Below are positions 28,413 to 36,458 of a DNA stretch of 64,000 bases, piece after piece. The notes beneath the pieces were generated by a model, which ran no database searches, was not told the origin of the DNA, and was given only the letters and a program-made list of their open reading frames with translations. Position 1 is the first letter of the stretch. Every line of letters starts with the position of its first letter. Source of the DNA: Streptomyces collinus (lineage in GTDB: Bacteria > Actinomycetota > Actinomycetes > Streptomycetales > Streptomycetaceae); assembly GCF_031348265.1 (NCBI RefSeq), contig NZ_CP133771.1, forward strand, positions 6,634,001-6,698,000, read 5' to 3'. The translations under genes were made by a program, and so were the position numbers.

Positions 28413-28770
28413 TGGCGGGGTCGGTGGGGCCAGTGGGGTGTTGTGTCGGGTGATGGGCTGTGTGGCGGCGGGGTCGGTGGGTGTCGTCTCCGGTGATGGG
28501 CCGTGTGGTGGGGGCGTGGGGTGTCGTCTTCGGTGATGGGCCGGGTGGGGGCGCGGTCAGTCGGGTGTCGTCTCGGGTGATGGGGTGTGTGACCGCCGGT
28601 CCGGTCCTGTGCCGTCTCCGGCGGCAGGGTGTGTGACGGCCCGTCCGGTCCTGTGCCGTGTCCCCGGCGGCAGGGTGTGTGGCGGCCCGTCCGGTCCGGT
28701 GCCGTGTCCGGCGGCAGGGTGTGTGACGGTCGGTCCGTCGGGCGGGTGCCGTTCGGGCGGGGCCGTGTGA
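28409..28770 (+). repeat. Degenerate minisatellite of 40-50 bp units
   Basis: Eight imperfect units follow each other. The first four or five begin GTGATGGG and contain GGTGTCGTCT (period 40-44). The last three begin GGTGTGTG and contain CCGTGTCCGGCGGCAG (period 44-46). The block begins over the stop codon of the SARP gene and ends before the small gene at 28831. No gene is seen in it. Confidence 0.75.
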
Positions 28771-28830
28771 TGACCGGGGCGAGGAGTCGCGAATGGGTGG
28801 CTCGTGGACGGGACTTGATGTGCTGTCCGC

Positions 28831-29424
28831 ATGGACATCGCAGCCCCACGCACCCCGCGCACGCGCCGCCCCGCGCACCCCTCGTCCCGCCCCGGGCAGG
28901 CATCCGCCCCCGGCGAGATGGACACCCCGCTGGCCGTCTTCGTGGGCACCCAGTTCGCCGCGGCCCTGCACGAAGGACTGAGCCGGGCCGGCCGCCCCCG
29001 GGACGCCCGGCCCGCGCGGCCGGACGACTCCCAGCCCCTCGCCCGCCCGCCCGGGCACACGGCGGCGCCGCGGGACGCCCTGCTCGCCGAGCACGCCGGG
29101 GAGATACTCGCCCGCTTCGGCGCCGGGCTCCGGGCCGTCCCGGGCGTCACCGCGGCGGATCGCGCCCGGATGACCGCATGGGCGCGGCGGGTGCTCGGCG
29201 CGGACGGGCCCGCCGGCCCGGCCGGCGGGGGAGTGGCGGCCCCGTGGGCGGCACTGGCGGGGCCCCTGCTGGTCGAATCGGCCGCGGACGTCCTGCCCGA
29301 GGACTCCGCGGACGGCACCCGGGCCCTGGGCGCCCTCGCCCGTGCCATACGCCTCACCGGCACGGGCGGGACGCGCTCAGGCGACCTCGGACTCCCGGAC
29401 CGGCGGAAGCAGAGACTCCAGTAG
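28831..29424 (+). CDS. Hypothetical protein
   Basis: 197 aa from ATG 28831; an in-frame ATG near 28918 (MDTPLAVFVGTQFAAALHEG) may be the true start because the residues before it are Pro/Arg-rich and unlike a protein core. The remainder is helical and alanine-rich: LLAEHAGEILARFGAGLRAV, then AADRARMTAWARRVLGADG and WAALAGPLLVESAADVLPED. No known domain, signal peptide or membrane segment. Third-position GC is high, supporting coding. Its 3' end overlaps the 3' end of the convergent SARP gene by 48 bp. I do not recognise it. Confidence 0.5.
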   Translation: MDIAAPRTPRTRRPAHPSSRPGQASAPGEMDTPLAVFVGTQFAAALHEGLSRAGRPRDARPARPDDSQPLARPPGHTAAPRDALLAEHAGEILARFGAGLRAVPGVTAADRARMTAWARRVLGADGPAGPAGGGVAAPWAALAGPLLVESAADVLPEDSADGTRALGALARAIRLTGTGGTRSGDLGLPDRRKQRLQ

Positions 29425-32004
29425 CCGGTCCAGGGCGTCGCCCGTCTCCGGGCTGAGACTGAGGGTCACCGTGCGCGGATGCGCGGTGGCCCATCCCGGC
29501 CGGCGGTCCGGCAGCCGGGAGTCCGCGCCGACGACGATGAGCAGCGGCAGTCCCGCATGGGTCTGCGTCAGCCGCTCCACCATGTCCAGCAGCGCGTCGT
29601 CGGCGTGCTGGAGGTCGTCCCAGATCAGCACCAGCGGCTGCTCGCGCGCCGCTCGCGCCAGGAACGCCCCCCAGGCCCGGAGCATCTCGCCGGGCTGCTC
29701 CCGCTCGTGCGCCGCACGCCGCGGTGACAGCAGCCGGGCCAGGGGCGCGTACAGATCCGCTCCGGCTGCCGCGTCACCGCCGAAACGGTGCAGCGTGGCC
29801 CGCAGCCGCGCCAGGGCGTAGGGCTCCGGGGTGCTGGGGTCGATGCCGCAATAGGCGGCCAGGATCTCCGCCGGCACCGACAGCGCGGAGGCGGTGTGCG
29901 GCGCCGGAACCGTGCCGGCCAGCACCCGTACGGGGCCGCCGTGGCTCTCCTCGACCCGGCGCTGGAACTCCATCAGCAGGCGCGTCCTGGCCCGGCCGGA
30001 CCCTTCGATCAGGGTGATCAGATGCGCCGTCGAGCGCTGGCGGGAGTGCATTAGGGTGTGCTGCATCAGCTCCAGCTCGCCGACGTGGGCACCGCCGCCG
30101 GGCGGCGCCCACGCCAGGTCCGTGACGTCGTCGTGCAGGGCGTGCAGTTCCCACGGGGCGAGGGCCGACGCGCAGGCCCGCCGGAACGTCGCCACCCGCT
30201 CGACCTGCCGGTGGGTCTCCTCGCAGACGTGGATCTCCCCGGCCTGTACGTGCGCCAGCATCGTCCGGCAGGTGTCGACGAGCCTCCCGCCGCTCCACAG
30301 CGGCGGCGGGTCGTCCGCGGGCGTCCGGGGCAGCAGGGCCTCCCCGGACGCCACGGCCGCGTGCACGGTGAGGCCGCGCACGGCGGCCTGCGGCGGCGCG
30401 AGCGTGCCGGTGGGGACGCTGAGGCTGTCGCGGACGGCGGCAGCGGTGCGGACCGCGCGCTCGGCGCTGTCGGCCGGGTCGGTCCCCTCGGCGAACACGG
30501 AGAGCACCGTCGAGCCGAGTACGGCCGTCACCCGGCCGCCGTGGAGTTCGGTCTTCTCCCGGGCGATCTGGGTCAGCGCGTCGACCACCCGGTCCCGGTC
30601 CTCGGCCAGCACCCGCCCCAGCTCCGCGCCGAGCCCGAAGCGGAAGATGACCACGCTGGCGGTACGGGACTCTCGGCTGCCGGGGGAGGAGACCTTGGCG
30701 GCGGGGGTGACCGGGCCGGCCGGCCCGCCGCGCGCGGGCGGATCGGAGCATGCGGCCCGCATCGCGCGTGCGGCCGGTGCGGTGGGTGCGCCCGGCTCTG
30801 CTTGTGCGCCCGGATCCGTGGGCGCGGCCGGTGTGATGGGTGTGCCCGGTTCAGCGGCCGGGGGCGATGCGATGGGGGTGCCTGGGTCGCCGGCTGCCGA
30901 CGGTGCGGCGCGTTCGCCCGGCTCGATGCGTGCGCCCTGCGGTGTGGGTGCGGTCGGGGTGGTGCGTGCGCCCTGCTGTGTGGGTGCAGTCGGTGTGGTG
31001 TGTGCGTCCGACCCCGTGCGCACGGTCGGTACGGCAGGCGCGGCCGGCCTCGTGGACGCCGTTGCTGGTGCCGTGGGTCCGGGTCCGGGCCCGGGTTCGG
31101 ACGCGGCTACTGAGGCCGCGGCTGCGGAGGCCGCGGCTGCGAGGGCGGCGGCGGGCAGGGGCGGGGACGGCGCGGGCCGGGGAGCCGGGGAGAGGTTCGC
31201 CGGCTCCTGGTCGCCCGCCGTGCGAGGCGCTTCCAGCGACGGGTCCTGAGTCAGGATCGCCTGCTGCAACCGGTGCAGTTCGCGTCCCGGCTCCAGCCCG
31301 AGCCCCTCCACGAGCGCCGTGCGGACCCGGCCGAACACCGCCAGCGCCTCGGCCTGCCGCCCGCAGCGGTACAGAGCCACCATCAGCTGCCCCGAGGCGC
31401 GTTCCCGCAGCGGCTCGGCGGCCACCAGGCTCTCCAGATCGGGCAGCACCAGCTGGTGCCGGCCGCAGGCGAGGGCGGCCTCGAAGTGGTCCTCCATGAC
31501 GTCGAGGCGGCGGTTCTGCAGGGCCGTCAGCTCCGGCCAGCAGACACCTTCCTCCACGAGGTCGGAGAGGACGGGCCCGCGCCACAACGCCAGGGCCGCG
31601 CCGAGGGAGCGGCGGGCCCGTTCCACCTCGCCCGCCGCCAGGGCGGCACGGCCCGTCGTCACCCGCTGCCGGTAGTCGAGCAGGTCGACGCGCTGCTGGG
31701 GCACACGCAACAGGTAGCCGGGCGCGCGGGTCAGCAGCTCGGGGCTCTGCTCGGTCCGCGGCGGCCGGGACAGGACGCCGCGCAGCTTCCAGACGGCGTT
31801 CTGCAGGATCTTGCGCGCGGTCATGGGCGCGTTGTCGTCGGCCCACAGGGCGGACAGCATCTGGCTGGTGGACACCACCTGGTTCGCGTGCAGCAGGAGA
31901 TACGCCAGCACGGCGCGCTGCCGGTGCCCGCCCAGGTCCACCAGGCTGCCCGGCGGTCCCCCCGCCGGCTCGACTTCCAGTGGCCCCAGTAAGCGGAACT
32001 GCAT
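29377..32004 (-). CDS. SARP regulator with cyclase-like domain (second of a pair, degenerate P-loop)
   Basis: 875 aa from ATG 32004 (MQFRLLGPLEVEPAGG), GGGGGAG just upstream. Same plan as the SARP at 25635: winged helix plus BTAD (1-250), a Pro/Ala/Thr-rich linker with repeated TAPT and PGxP units (255-425), a cyclase-like domain (about 448-611, RVTAVLGSTVLSVFAEGTDP) and an NTPase-like end. The P-loop position reads EGSGRARTRL (about 665), lacking the GKT lysine, while the partner has an intact one; LVLIWDDLQHADDALL follows. It may bind nucleotide poorly or act as a heteromer with its paralogue. Downstream of the aminotransferase on the same strand. Confidence 0.88.
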   Translation of the reverse strand: MQFRLLGPLEVEPAGGPPGSLVDLGGHRQRAVLAYLLLHANQVVSTSQMLSALWADDNAPMTARKILQNAVWKLRGVLSRPPRTEQSPELLTRAPGYLLRVPQQRVDLLDYRQRVTTGRAALAAGEVERARRSLGAALALWRGPVLSDLVEEGVCWPELTALQNRRLDVMEDHFEAALACGRHQLVLPDLESLVAAEPLRERASGQLMVALYRCGRQAEALAVFGRVRTALVEGLGLEPGRELHRLQQAILTQDPSLEAPRTAGDQEPANLSPAPRPAPSPPLPAAALAAAASAAAASVAASEPGPGPGPTAPATASTRPAAPAVPTVRTGSDAHTTPTAPTQQGARTTPTAPTPQGARIEPGERAAPSAAGDPGTPIASPPAAEPGTPITPAAPTDPGAQAEPGAPTAPAARAMRAACSDPPARGGPAGPVTPAAKVSSPGSRESRTASVVIFRFGLGAELGRVLAEDRDRVVDALTQIAREKTELHGGRVTAVLGSTVLSVFAEGTDPADSAERAVRTAAAVRDSLSVPTGTLAPPQAAVRGLTVHAAVASGEALLPRTPADDPPPLWSGGRLVDTCRTMLAHVQAGEIHVCEETHRQVERVATFRRACASALAPWELHALHDDVTDLAWAPPGGGAHVGELELMQHTLMHSRQRSTAHLITLIEGSGRARTRLLMEFQRRVEESHGGPVRVLAGTVPAPHTASALSVPAEILAAYCGIDPSTPEPYALARLRATLHRFGGDAAAGADLYAPLARLLSPRRAAHEREQPGEMLRAWGAFLARAAREQPLVLIWDDLQHADDALLDMVERLTQTHAGLPLLIVVGADSRLPDRRPGWATAHPRTVTLSLSPETGDALDRLLESLLPPVRESEVA

Positions 32005-32192
32005 GAACTCCCCCGTCTCGCTTGCTCCGGCGTGCTGCGTTTCCCGGGACCGGCGTGCCGCCTGACGGGATGTCATCGCGGCCTGCTGCCCGTACTGCTC
32101 CCGGCCGTGGCGCCGGCCCGGTCACGGCCGGCGCCTCGCCGGAATGCCCTGGGGGTCCGCCGGTGGGGGGAGACGGCGGATCCAGGGGTGGA

Positions 32193-33794
32193 TCAGCGGC
32201 CCGCGGCGGTGAGTTCGTCGCCGGCCTGCTTGCGCAACAGTGTGCACACATCGTGCAGTCCGGCATACAACTGACCGAGTTCGGAGTCTGTGACATAAAT
32301 CGAGGGTTCGAAGCGCAACGTGCCGACCGCGCTGGCCGTCGGGAACGTCCGCACCCGGTGCCGGCGCAGCAGATGGCCTGCGAGGAAGTAGCCGAAGAGG
32401 CCGCTCGCCGCGATCTGACGCAGTTCCGGTGAGGAGGCCTCGGACTGGTCGTGGAATTCCAGGCCCTGCATCAGCCCGTGTCCGCGCACGTCCGCCACCA
32501 CGTCGGGGAATTCCGCCCGCAGGGCGTCGAGTTTCGAGCGCAGTGCCGCTCCGCGTTCCTCCGCCCGGCGGTAGGCCGCGCCGCCGTCCCGCTCCAGCAG
32601 TTCGAGAACCTTCAGGGCGATGTGGGAGGAGAAGCTGTCCTTCGCAAAAGTTGAACTGTGCACAATTTCGAAGTCCCGGCGGTAGCGCTTCTCGCGCACC
32701 AGCATCACGGACGCCTTCGCGATGCCCCCGCCGAGCGTTTTGGCCAGGGTGTAGTAGTCACCGCGCAGGCCGATCCGGGAACTGGCGAGCAGCGCGCCGG
32801 TACGGCCCATTCCGCTCTGGATCTCGTCGACGACGACGGGGCAGTCGATCCGGGCGCAGAAGTCCTGGATCTCCCGGGCGAACGCGCGGGACAGCACGCG
32901 GATCCCGCCCTCTCCCTGGACGGGCTCGACGAGGAAGGCGCAGAACACGGGGAACTCGTGCTCCGTCACCGTGACCCTGCCGTTCTCCGTCGTCAGGCCG
33001 AGCAGGACCCGGCGTTCCCGCGCGTGGACGGCGTTCAGGTCCTCGGGGCTGTCCTGCGGGACGAACCGTGCCTGCGCGCCGAGCGACTTGAAGGGCAGCC
33101 GGTAGCCCTCGTTGTGGGTGAGCTGCACACTTCCGGCGAGTTTGCCGTGGAAGCCTCCCTCCAGGGCGAGGAACAGCGGCGGGGACGCGACGATCTCGTC
33201 GTTGCGGCGCCTGATCGCCGCCTCCAGCAGGCGCACAGCCTCGTCGCCGTCGGCGGCGAGGGCGACCCCGAGACGGGCGGCCGCCTCCCCGTGGACGGTG
33301 GCGGACCCGTCGGCCACCGCGGCGCGTGCCGCGGCGAGCCCGGCGTCTACGGAGCCGAGCAGTTCGGACACACGCATGCCCCGGTCCAGCTCGGCGTGTT
33401 TCACGGCGGCTTCCACCGCTTCCGCGCCACTGTTGCCGAAGATGGCGTAATAAGGCTCGTCATCGGCGAGTTCACGCGCGATGATGCGGTTCAGTTCGGC
33501 GGCGAGCCGGTTGGCGTACGGGTGGCGCGAGAACTGGGCGTGGATCGGTGTATGTTCGGCGAGCAACTGCCGGGCGTACGCGGTGATCTCCGGGTGGTGA
33601 TGGCCGAGCAGCACCGAGCCGTAACCGCCCGCGAAGTCGGCCACCGGGAACTCGGCGCCGTCGTCGTCCCGTACGTACAGGGTGTTTCCTTCGGCGCGCA
33701 CGTATTCCACCGCCAGCCCCGCGGTGTCGAGTACCTGGCGCAGATAGGGCTCGGCGAGTTCGCGTTCCGCGGCTGCGGCGGAGGTCTGAGTCAT
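32193..33794 (-). CDS. PLP-dependent class III aminotransferase
   Basis: 533 aa from ATG 33794; ATG 33824 in the same frame is possible but weaker. Fold-type I class III pattern: FAGGYGSVLLGHHHPEI, IFGNSGAEAVEAAVKHAEL, the LEGGFHGKLAGSVQLT segment, VVVDEIQSGMGRTGALLA (cofactor Asp) and the PLP lysine K352 in YTLAKTLGGGIAKASVM. Between the AVKHAEL helix and the FHGK segment there is an extra 60-80 residues, making it longer than usual 430-460 aa members. Known reaction: amino transfer to a terminal aldehyde or ketone. Inferred role: introducing nitrogen into the polyketide chain, as in streptazone- and coelimycin-type pathways. A SARP-like repeat block lies upstream. Confidence 0.92.
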   Translation of the reverse strand: MTQTSAAAAERELAEPYLRQVLDTAGLAVEYVRAEGNTLYVRDDDGAEFPVADFAGGYGSVLLGHHHPEITAYARQLLAEHTPIHAQFSRHPYANRLAAELNRIIARELADDEPYYAIFGNSGAEAVEAAVKHAELDRGMRVSELLGSVDAGLAAARAAVADGSATVHGEAAARLGVALAADGDEAVRLLEAAIRRRNDEIVASPPLFLALEGGFHGKLAGSVQLTHNEGYRLPFKSLGAQARFVPQDSPEDLNAVHARERRVLLGLTTENGRVTVTEHEFPVFCAFLVEPVQGEGGIRVLSRAFAREIQDFCARIDCPVVVDEIQSGMGRTGALLASSRIGLRGDYYTLAKTLGGGIAKASVMLVREKRYRRDFEIVHSSTFAKDSFSSHIALKVLELLERDGGAAYRRAEERGAALRSKLDALRAEFPDVVADVRGHGLMQGLEFHDQSEASSPELRQIAASGLFGYFLAGHLLRRHRVRTFPTASAVGTLRFEPSIYVTDSELGQLYAGLHDVCTLLRKQAGDELTAAGR

Positions 33795-33813
33795 GTCCTC
33801 AGAATCCGATGAC

Positions 33814-33842
33814 CGGGTAAACATCCGGTCATTGAAAGGTCA
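33814..33842. promoter_or_regulatory. Candidate SARP box between aminotransferase and flavin reductase
   Basis: CGGGTAA (33814), CCGGTCA (33825) and AAGGTCA (33836) at exact 11-bp spacing; another CCGGTCA at 33853 is out of register. The 7-mers match those in the longer block at 39269-39330. The flavin reductase start is about 140 bp downstream, similar to the 39269 block. Confidence 0.6.
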
Positions 33843-33982
33843 TCGGTGACGCCCGGTCACAGAAGGCCCACCGGTTACCCGGGCATGAAGGAACCGCGAG
33901 ACGCCGCGGTTACGTTGATTGCGCCGGCTGCCCCTTCCGTGCGGACGGCACAGACGTGTCCCGTGACCCATCGGAGAGTGGC

Positions 33983-34528
33983 ATGAATTCCGCGTCCGCC
34001 GAACTCGATCACGCTGCCGTGCGTGCCGGTCACCCGCCGGTGCGCCCGGACCGGTTGCGCGGGGTGATGTCCCGTTTCGCCACCGGTGTCACGGTCCTTA
34101 CCGTGGGCGGGGAGCACCTGCACGCCATGACGGCGAACGCCTTCAGCTCGGTCTCCCTCGACCCCCCGTCGGTGCTGTGCAGCGTCGGCCACAGTGCCGT
34201 CATGCACGGTGCGCTCACCGGGGCCGGGCGTTTCGCCGTGAACATACTCGGCGCCCACCAGGAGCCGCTCGCCCGGCACTTCGCCGACAAGAGCCGCACC
34301 CTGGGTGCCGCCCAGTTCGAACGCGTCGACTGGCGTGCGGGCGAGCACACGGGGGCGCCGCTGCTCGACGACTCGGTGGCGTGGCTGGAGTGCGAGCTGA
34401 CCGAGTCGCACGCGTTCGGTGACCACACCATCTTCATCGGCACCGTACTGGCGGCGGGCGAGGGTGCGACCAGTGACGGGCTGCTCTTCGTCAACGGCCG
34501 CTTCGGGAAGCCGGCCACCGCCCCCTGA
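33983..34528 (+). CDS. Flavin reductase (two-component monooxygenase partner)
   Basis: 181 aa; ATG 33983 has GGAG seven bases upstream (the frame is open to GTG 33956). Typical flavin-reductase-like domain: LRGVMSRFATGVTVLTVGGE, MTANAFSSVSLDPPSVLCSV, FAVNILGAHQEPLARHFADK, and a C-terminal histidine-bearing HTIFIGTVLAAGE with LLFVNGRFG. Known role: NAD(P)H-dependent production of free FMNH2 or FADH2 for a separate oxygenase. The obvious partners are the two acyl-CoA-dehydrogenase-like proteins at 34712 and 39478. It is divergent from the aminotransferase and convergent with the first of those partners, with a clean terminator between. Confidence 0.92.
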   Translation: MNSASAELDHAAVRAGHPPVRPDRLRGVMSRFATGVTVLTVGGEHLHAMTANAFSSVSLDPPSVLCSVGHSAVMHGALTGAGRFAVNILGAHQEPLARHFADKSRTLGAAQFERVDWRAGEHTGAPLLDDSVAWLECELTESHAFGDHTIFIGTVLAAGEGATSDGLLFVNGRFGKPATAP

Positions 34529-34638
34529 CCGGCACCGCGCCCTGGCCCGCGTCGCCCCTGACCGGGCCGGCCCCCTGACCCGCACCGTCTCCTGACAGGC
34601 CCGGACCGCTGACCGCGGCCGGGCCCGGCGGACGCGGA

Positions 34639-34670
34639 AGGGCGGCACCACCCTCCGGTGGTGCCGCCCT
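34639..34670. terminator. Bidirectional terminator hairpin
   Basis: A 14-bp perfect stem (AGGGCGGCACCACC and its complement) with loop CTCC, between the convergent flavin reductase (ends 34528) and monooxygenase (ends 34712). Confidence 0.88.
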
Positions 34671-34711
34671 CTTGCGTGTCACGGCCTCCCGCCGCCGCGG
34701 GAGGCCGCCCG

Positions 34712-35887
34712 TCACAGGAAGTACGTGCCCGGGTCCATGCCGACCAGGACCCGCCCCTGAACCTCCAGGTTGGCGTCCCGCTGGACCAGCGCGTGCAGCG
34801 AGAAGCCCTGGATGTCGCGGTGGAACCGTTGCAGGGCGACCTCGCGCCGGATGACCGAGCCGCCGCTCGCCGCGTACAGCAGCTCGACGGCCTCCTTGGC
34901 GAGCTGTGCCGCGTACGCCGTCCGGCCGCGGATCACGGCCTTCTCCTCGTCGGTGGGCTGCTCGCCGGCGTCGGCCCGGGTCTGCAGGACCTCCAGGCAC
35001 AGGTCCGCCAGGCCTTCGGCGGCGTCGATCTTGTTGGCGGCCGTGGCGACCTGGATCTGCGTCAGCGGGTGCAGCTTCTGGTCGGTCCAGTCGGTGTAGG
35101 TGATGCCCCGGCCCGGCAGGCGCTCCAGGAACAGCTCGTAGGCGCCGCGGGCGATGCCGGTGAACGCCGCCGTCACGCCCGACAGGACGTAGCCGAGCAG
35201 GCCGTAGTTGCGGCCGGTGGCGCCGGTGTTCTCACGGTCACCGGTCGCGCTGACCATGGCCTCCTCCAGGGAGACCACGCGGTGCGCGGGCACGAACACG
35301 TCCTCGGCGGTGGTGGTGCAGCTGCCGGTGGCGGCTCCCGCGCTGACGTGCCAGTCGTCGGTGACCTCCAGCTCGGAGACCGGGACCAGCGCGACGAGCT
35401 CCTCGTGACTCCCGTCGGGGCGCTCCACCATCGCGGCGAGCAGATCCCAGTCGGCGCCCAGCACACCGGAGTTGTAGCGCCACGTGCCGTTGAGGCGGTA
35501 TCCGCCGTCGACGGGGGTGAGGGTGCCGGTCGGGGCGAAGACGATGGACACCCGGGTGCTGCCGCCTTCGAACACCTCCTTCTGCGCCCGGTCGGGGTAG
35601 AGGGAGGCGCACCAGGTGCTGGTGAGCCACACCATGGTCAGCCAGCCGGTGGACGGGCAGCCGCGCGCGACCTCGGCGATGACCTTGAACTGGTCGGCCA
35701 CGCCCAGGTCGAGCCCGCCGTGCGCGGCGGGCACCGCGGCGCGGAACACCCCGGCCTTGTCCAGCAGTTGAATGTTCTCGTCGGGGACCCATCGGCGTTC
35801 CTCCGCCTCCGCGCCGTTCGCGCGCAGGGTCGGGACGGCATCGCGTACGGCGTCCAGCACGGACGCCAGGGCTTCCTGGTCGGTCAC
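34712..35887 (-). CDS. Acyl-CoA-dehydrogenase-like flavin monooxygenase (first of a pair)
   Basis: 391 aa from GTG 35887 (GAGGAGA upstream; an ATG at 35905 has no ribosome site). Three-domain acyl-CoA dehydrogenase fold: helical N-terminus PTLRANGAEAEERRWVPDEN, beta domain GGYRLNGTWRYNSGVLGADW and AGAATGSCTTTAEDVFVPAH, and C-terminal helices with GRGITYTDWTDQKLHPLTQIQ and ASGGSVIRREVALQRFHRDI. This is the group D oxygenase type (HpaB/ActVA-ORF5-like) that uses reduced flavin and O2. Same length as, and closely similar to, the protein at 39478. Last gene of a minus-strand set beginning at 38372. Inferred role: hydroxylation, epoxidation or N-oxidation of the alkaloid. Confidence 0.88.
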   Translation of the reverse strand: MTDQEALASVLDAVRDAVPTLRANGAEAEERRWVPDENIQLLDKAGVFRAAVPAAHGGLDLGVADQFKVIAEVARGCPSTGWLTMVWLTSTWCASLYPDRAQKEVFEGGSTRVSIVFAPTGTLTPVDGGYRLNGTWRYNSGVLGADWDLLAAMVERPDGSHEELVALVPVSELEVTDDWHVSAGAATGSCTTTAEDVFVPAHRVVSLEEAMVSATGDRENTGATGRNYGLLGYVLSGVTAAFTGIARGAYELFLERLPGRGITYTDWTDQKLHPLTQIQVATAANKIDAAEGLADLCLEVLQTRADAGEQPTDEEKAVIRGRTAYAAQLAKEAVELLYAASGGSVIRREVALQRFHRDIQGFSLHALVQRDANLEVQGRVLVGMDPGTYFL

Positions 35888-35926
35888 TGTCTCTCCTCGG
35901 ACCATCGGGGTCTATCCGGCACGGCG

Positions 35927-35954
35927 GAGCCCCCCTGGCGCGCCAGGGGGGCTC
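35927..35954. terminator. Perfect palindrome inside the tailoring operon
   Basis: GAGCCCCCCTGGCG followed at once by its reverse complement (28 bp, no spacer). It lies between the SnoaL-like gene (ends 35962) and the monooxygenase start (35887). It could attenuate transcription into the last gene. Confidence 0.65.
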
Positions 35955-35961
35955 GCGGGGC

Positions 35962-36411
35962 TCACTGGTCGGCGACGAGACCCGTCGCGGCCACCGGGCG
36001 GTCGATGGCCATCAGCCAGCGGCCGTCCTCGGTCTTGCGGAGCACATCGGTGCAGACGCCCTCCAGCCGTACCGGCTCACCGTCCGGGCCGGTGCTGTCG
36101 ATGGCGTACTCGACGCCGATCAGCGCCACGTCCCCGGCCACGTACGAGTGGGTGACGCGCGCTTCCAGGGTGGGCTTCGAGGCCAGGAACTCCTTGAAGA
36201 ACGCCAGCCGGTCGGCGCCCGTCAGGGGCTCGCCGGAGAAGTTCGATATCGAGTCGTCGAGGTAGAGGCGGTTGAACAGCTCGCCGTCACCCGAGTTGAA
36301 GACCTGGATGAAGATCTCGTTCTGGATGTCGGTGTCGGCGGTGAGGTCGGGCCGTTCCGGGTCGAAGGGGACGGTGAAGGACGTGGCGGACGTGGCCGGC
36401 GTTGCTGACAT
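35962..36411 (-). CDS. SnoaL/NTF2-like fold protein (first)
   Basis: 149 aa from ATG 36411, where GGAAGGG lies 12 bases upstream. An upstream in-frame ATG at 36462 overlaps the stop of the preceding FAD protein gene (ATGA), so coupling with a longer product of 166 aa is possible. The NTF2 cone pattern is visible: IFIQVFNSGDGELFNRLYLD, FSGEPLTGADRLAFFKEFLA, and the beta strands VAGDVALIGVEYAIDSTG and GVCTDVLRKTEDGRWLMAID. Family members include polyketide cyclases, hydroxylases and isomerases, as well as binding proteins. A second one sits at 37992. Inferred role: shaping or cyclising a reactive intermediate. Confidence 0.8.
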   Translation of the reverse strand: MSATPATSATSFTVPFDPERPDLTADTDIQNEIFIQVFNSGDGELFNRLYLDDSISNFSGEPLTGADRLAFFKEFLASKPTLEARVTHSYVAGDVALIGVEYAIDSTGPDGEPVRLEGVCTDVLRKTEDGRWLMAIDRPVAATGLVADQ

Positions 36412-36458
36412 GGGGATGCGGTTCCCTTCCGGGGGGTGGGTGGGTGATGCCTCGGTGG

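Noticed and set aside
25506..29094. Long antisense frames across the first SARP and the repeat block
   Set aside because: Arg/Pro-rich or repeat-derived translations that mirror the plus-strand SARP; no domain.
33796..33824. Upstream start (ATG 33824) for the aminotransferase
   Set aside because: It would place the gene start inside the SARP-type repeats, and family similarity begins only after ATG 33794.
34529..34630. Imperfect repeats around CTGACCCGCACC after the flavin reductase
   Set aside because: Short, irregular and in a non-coding tail; probably composition-driven.
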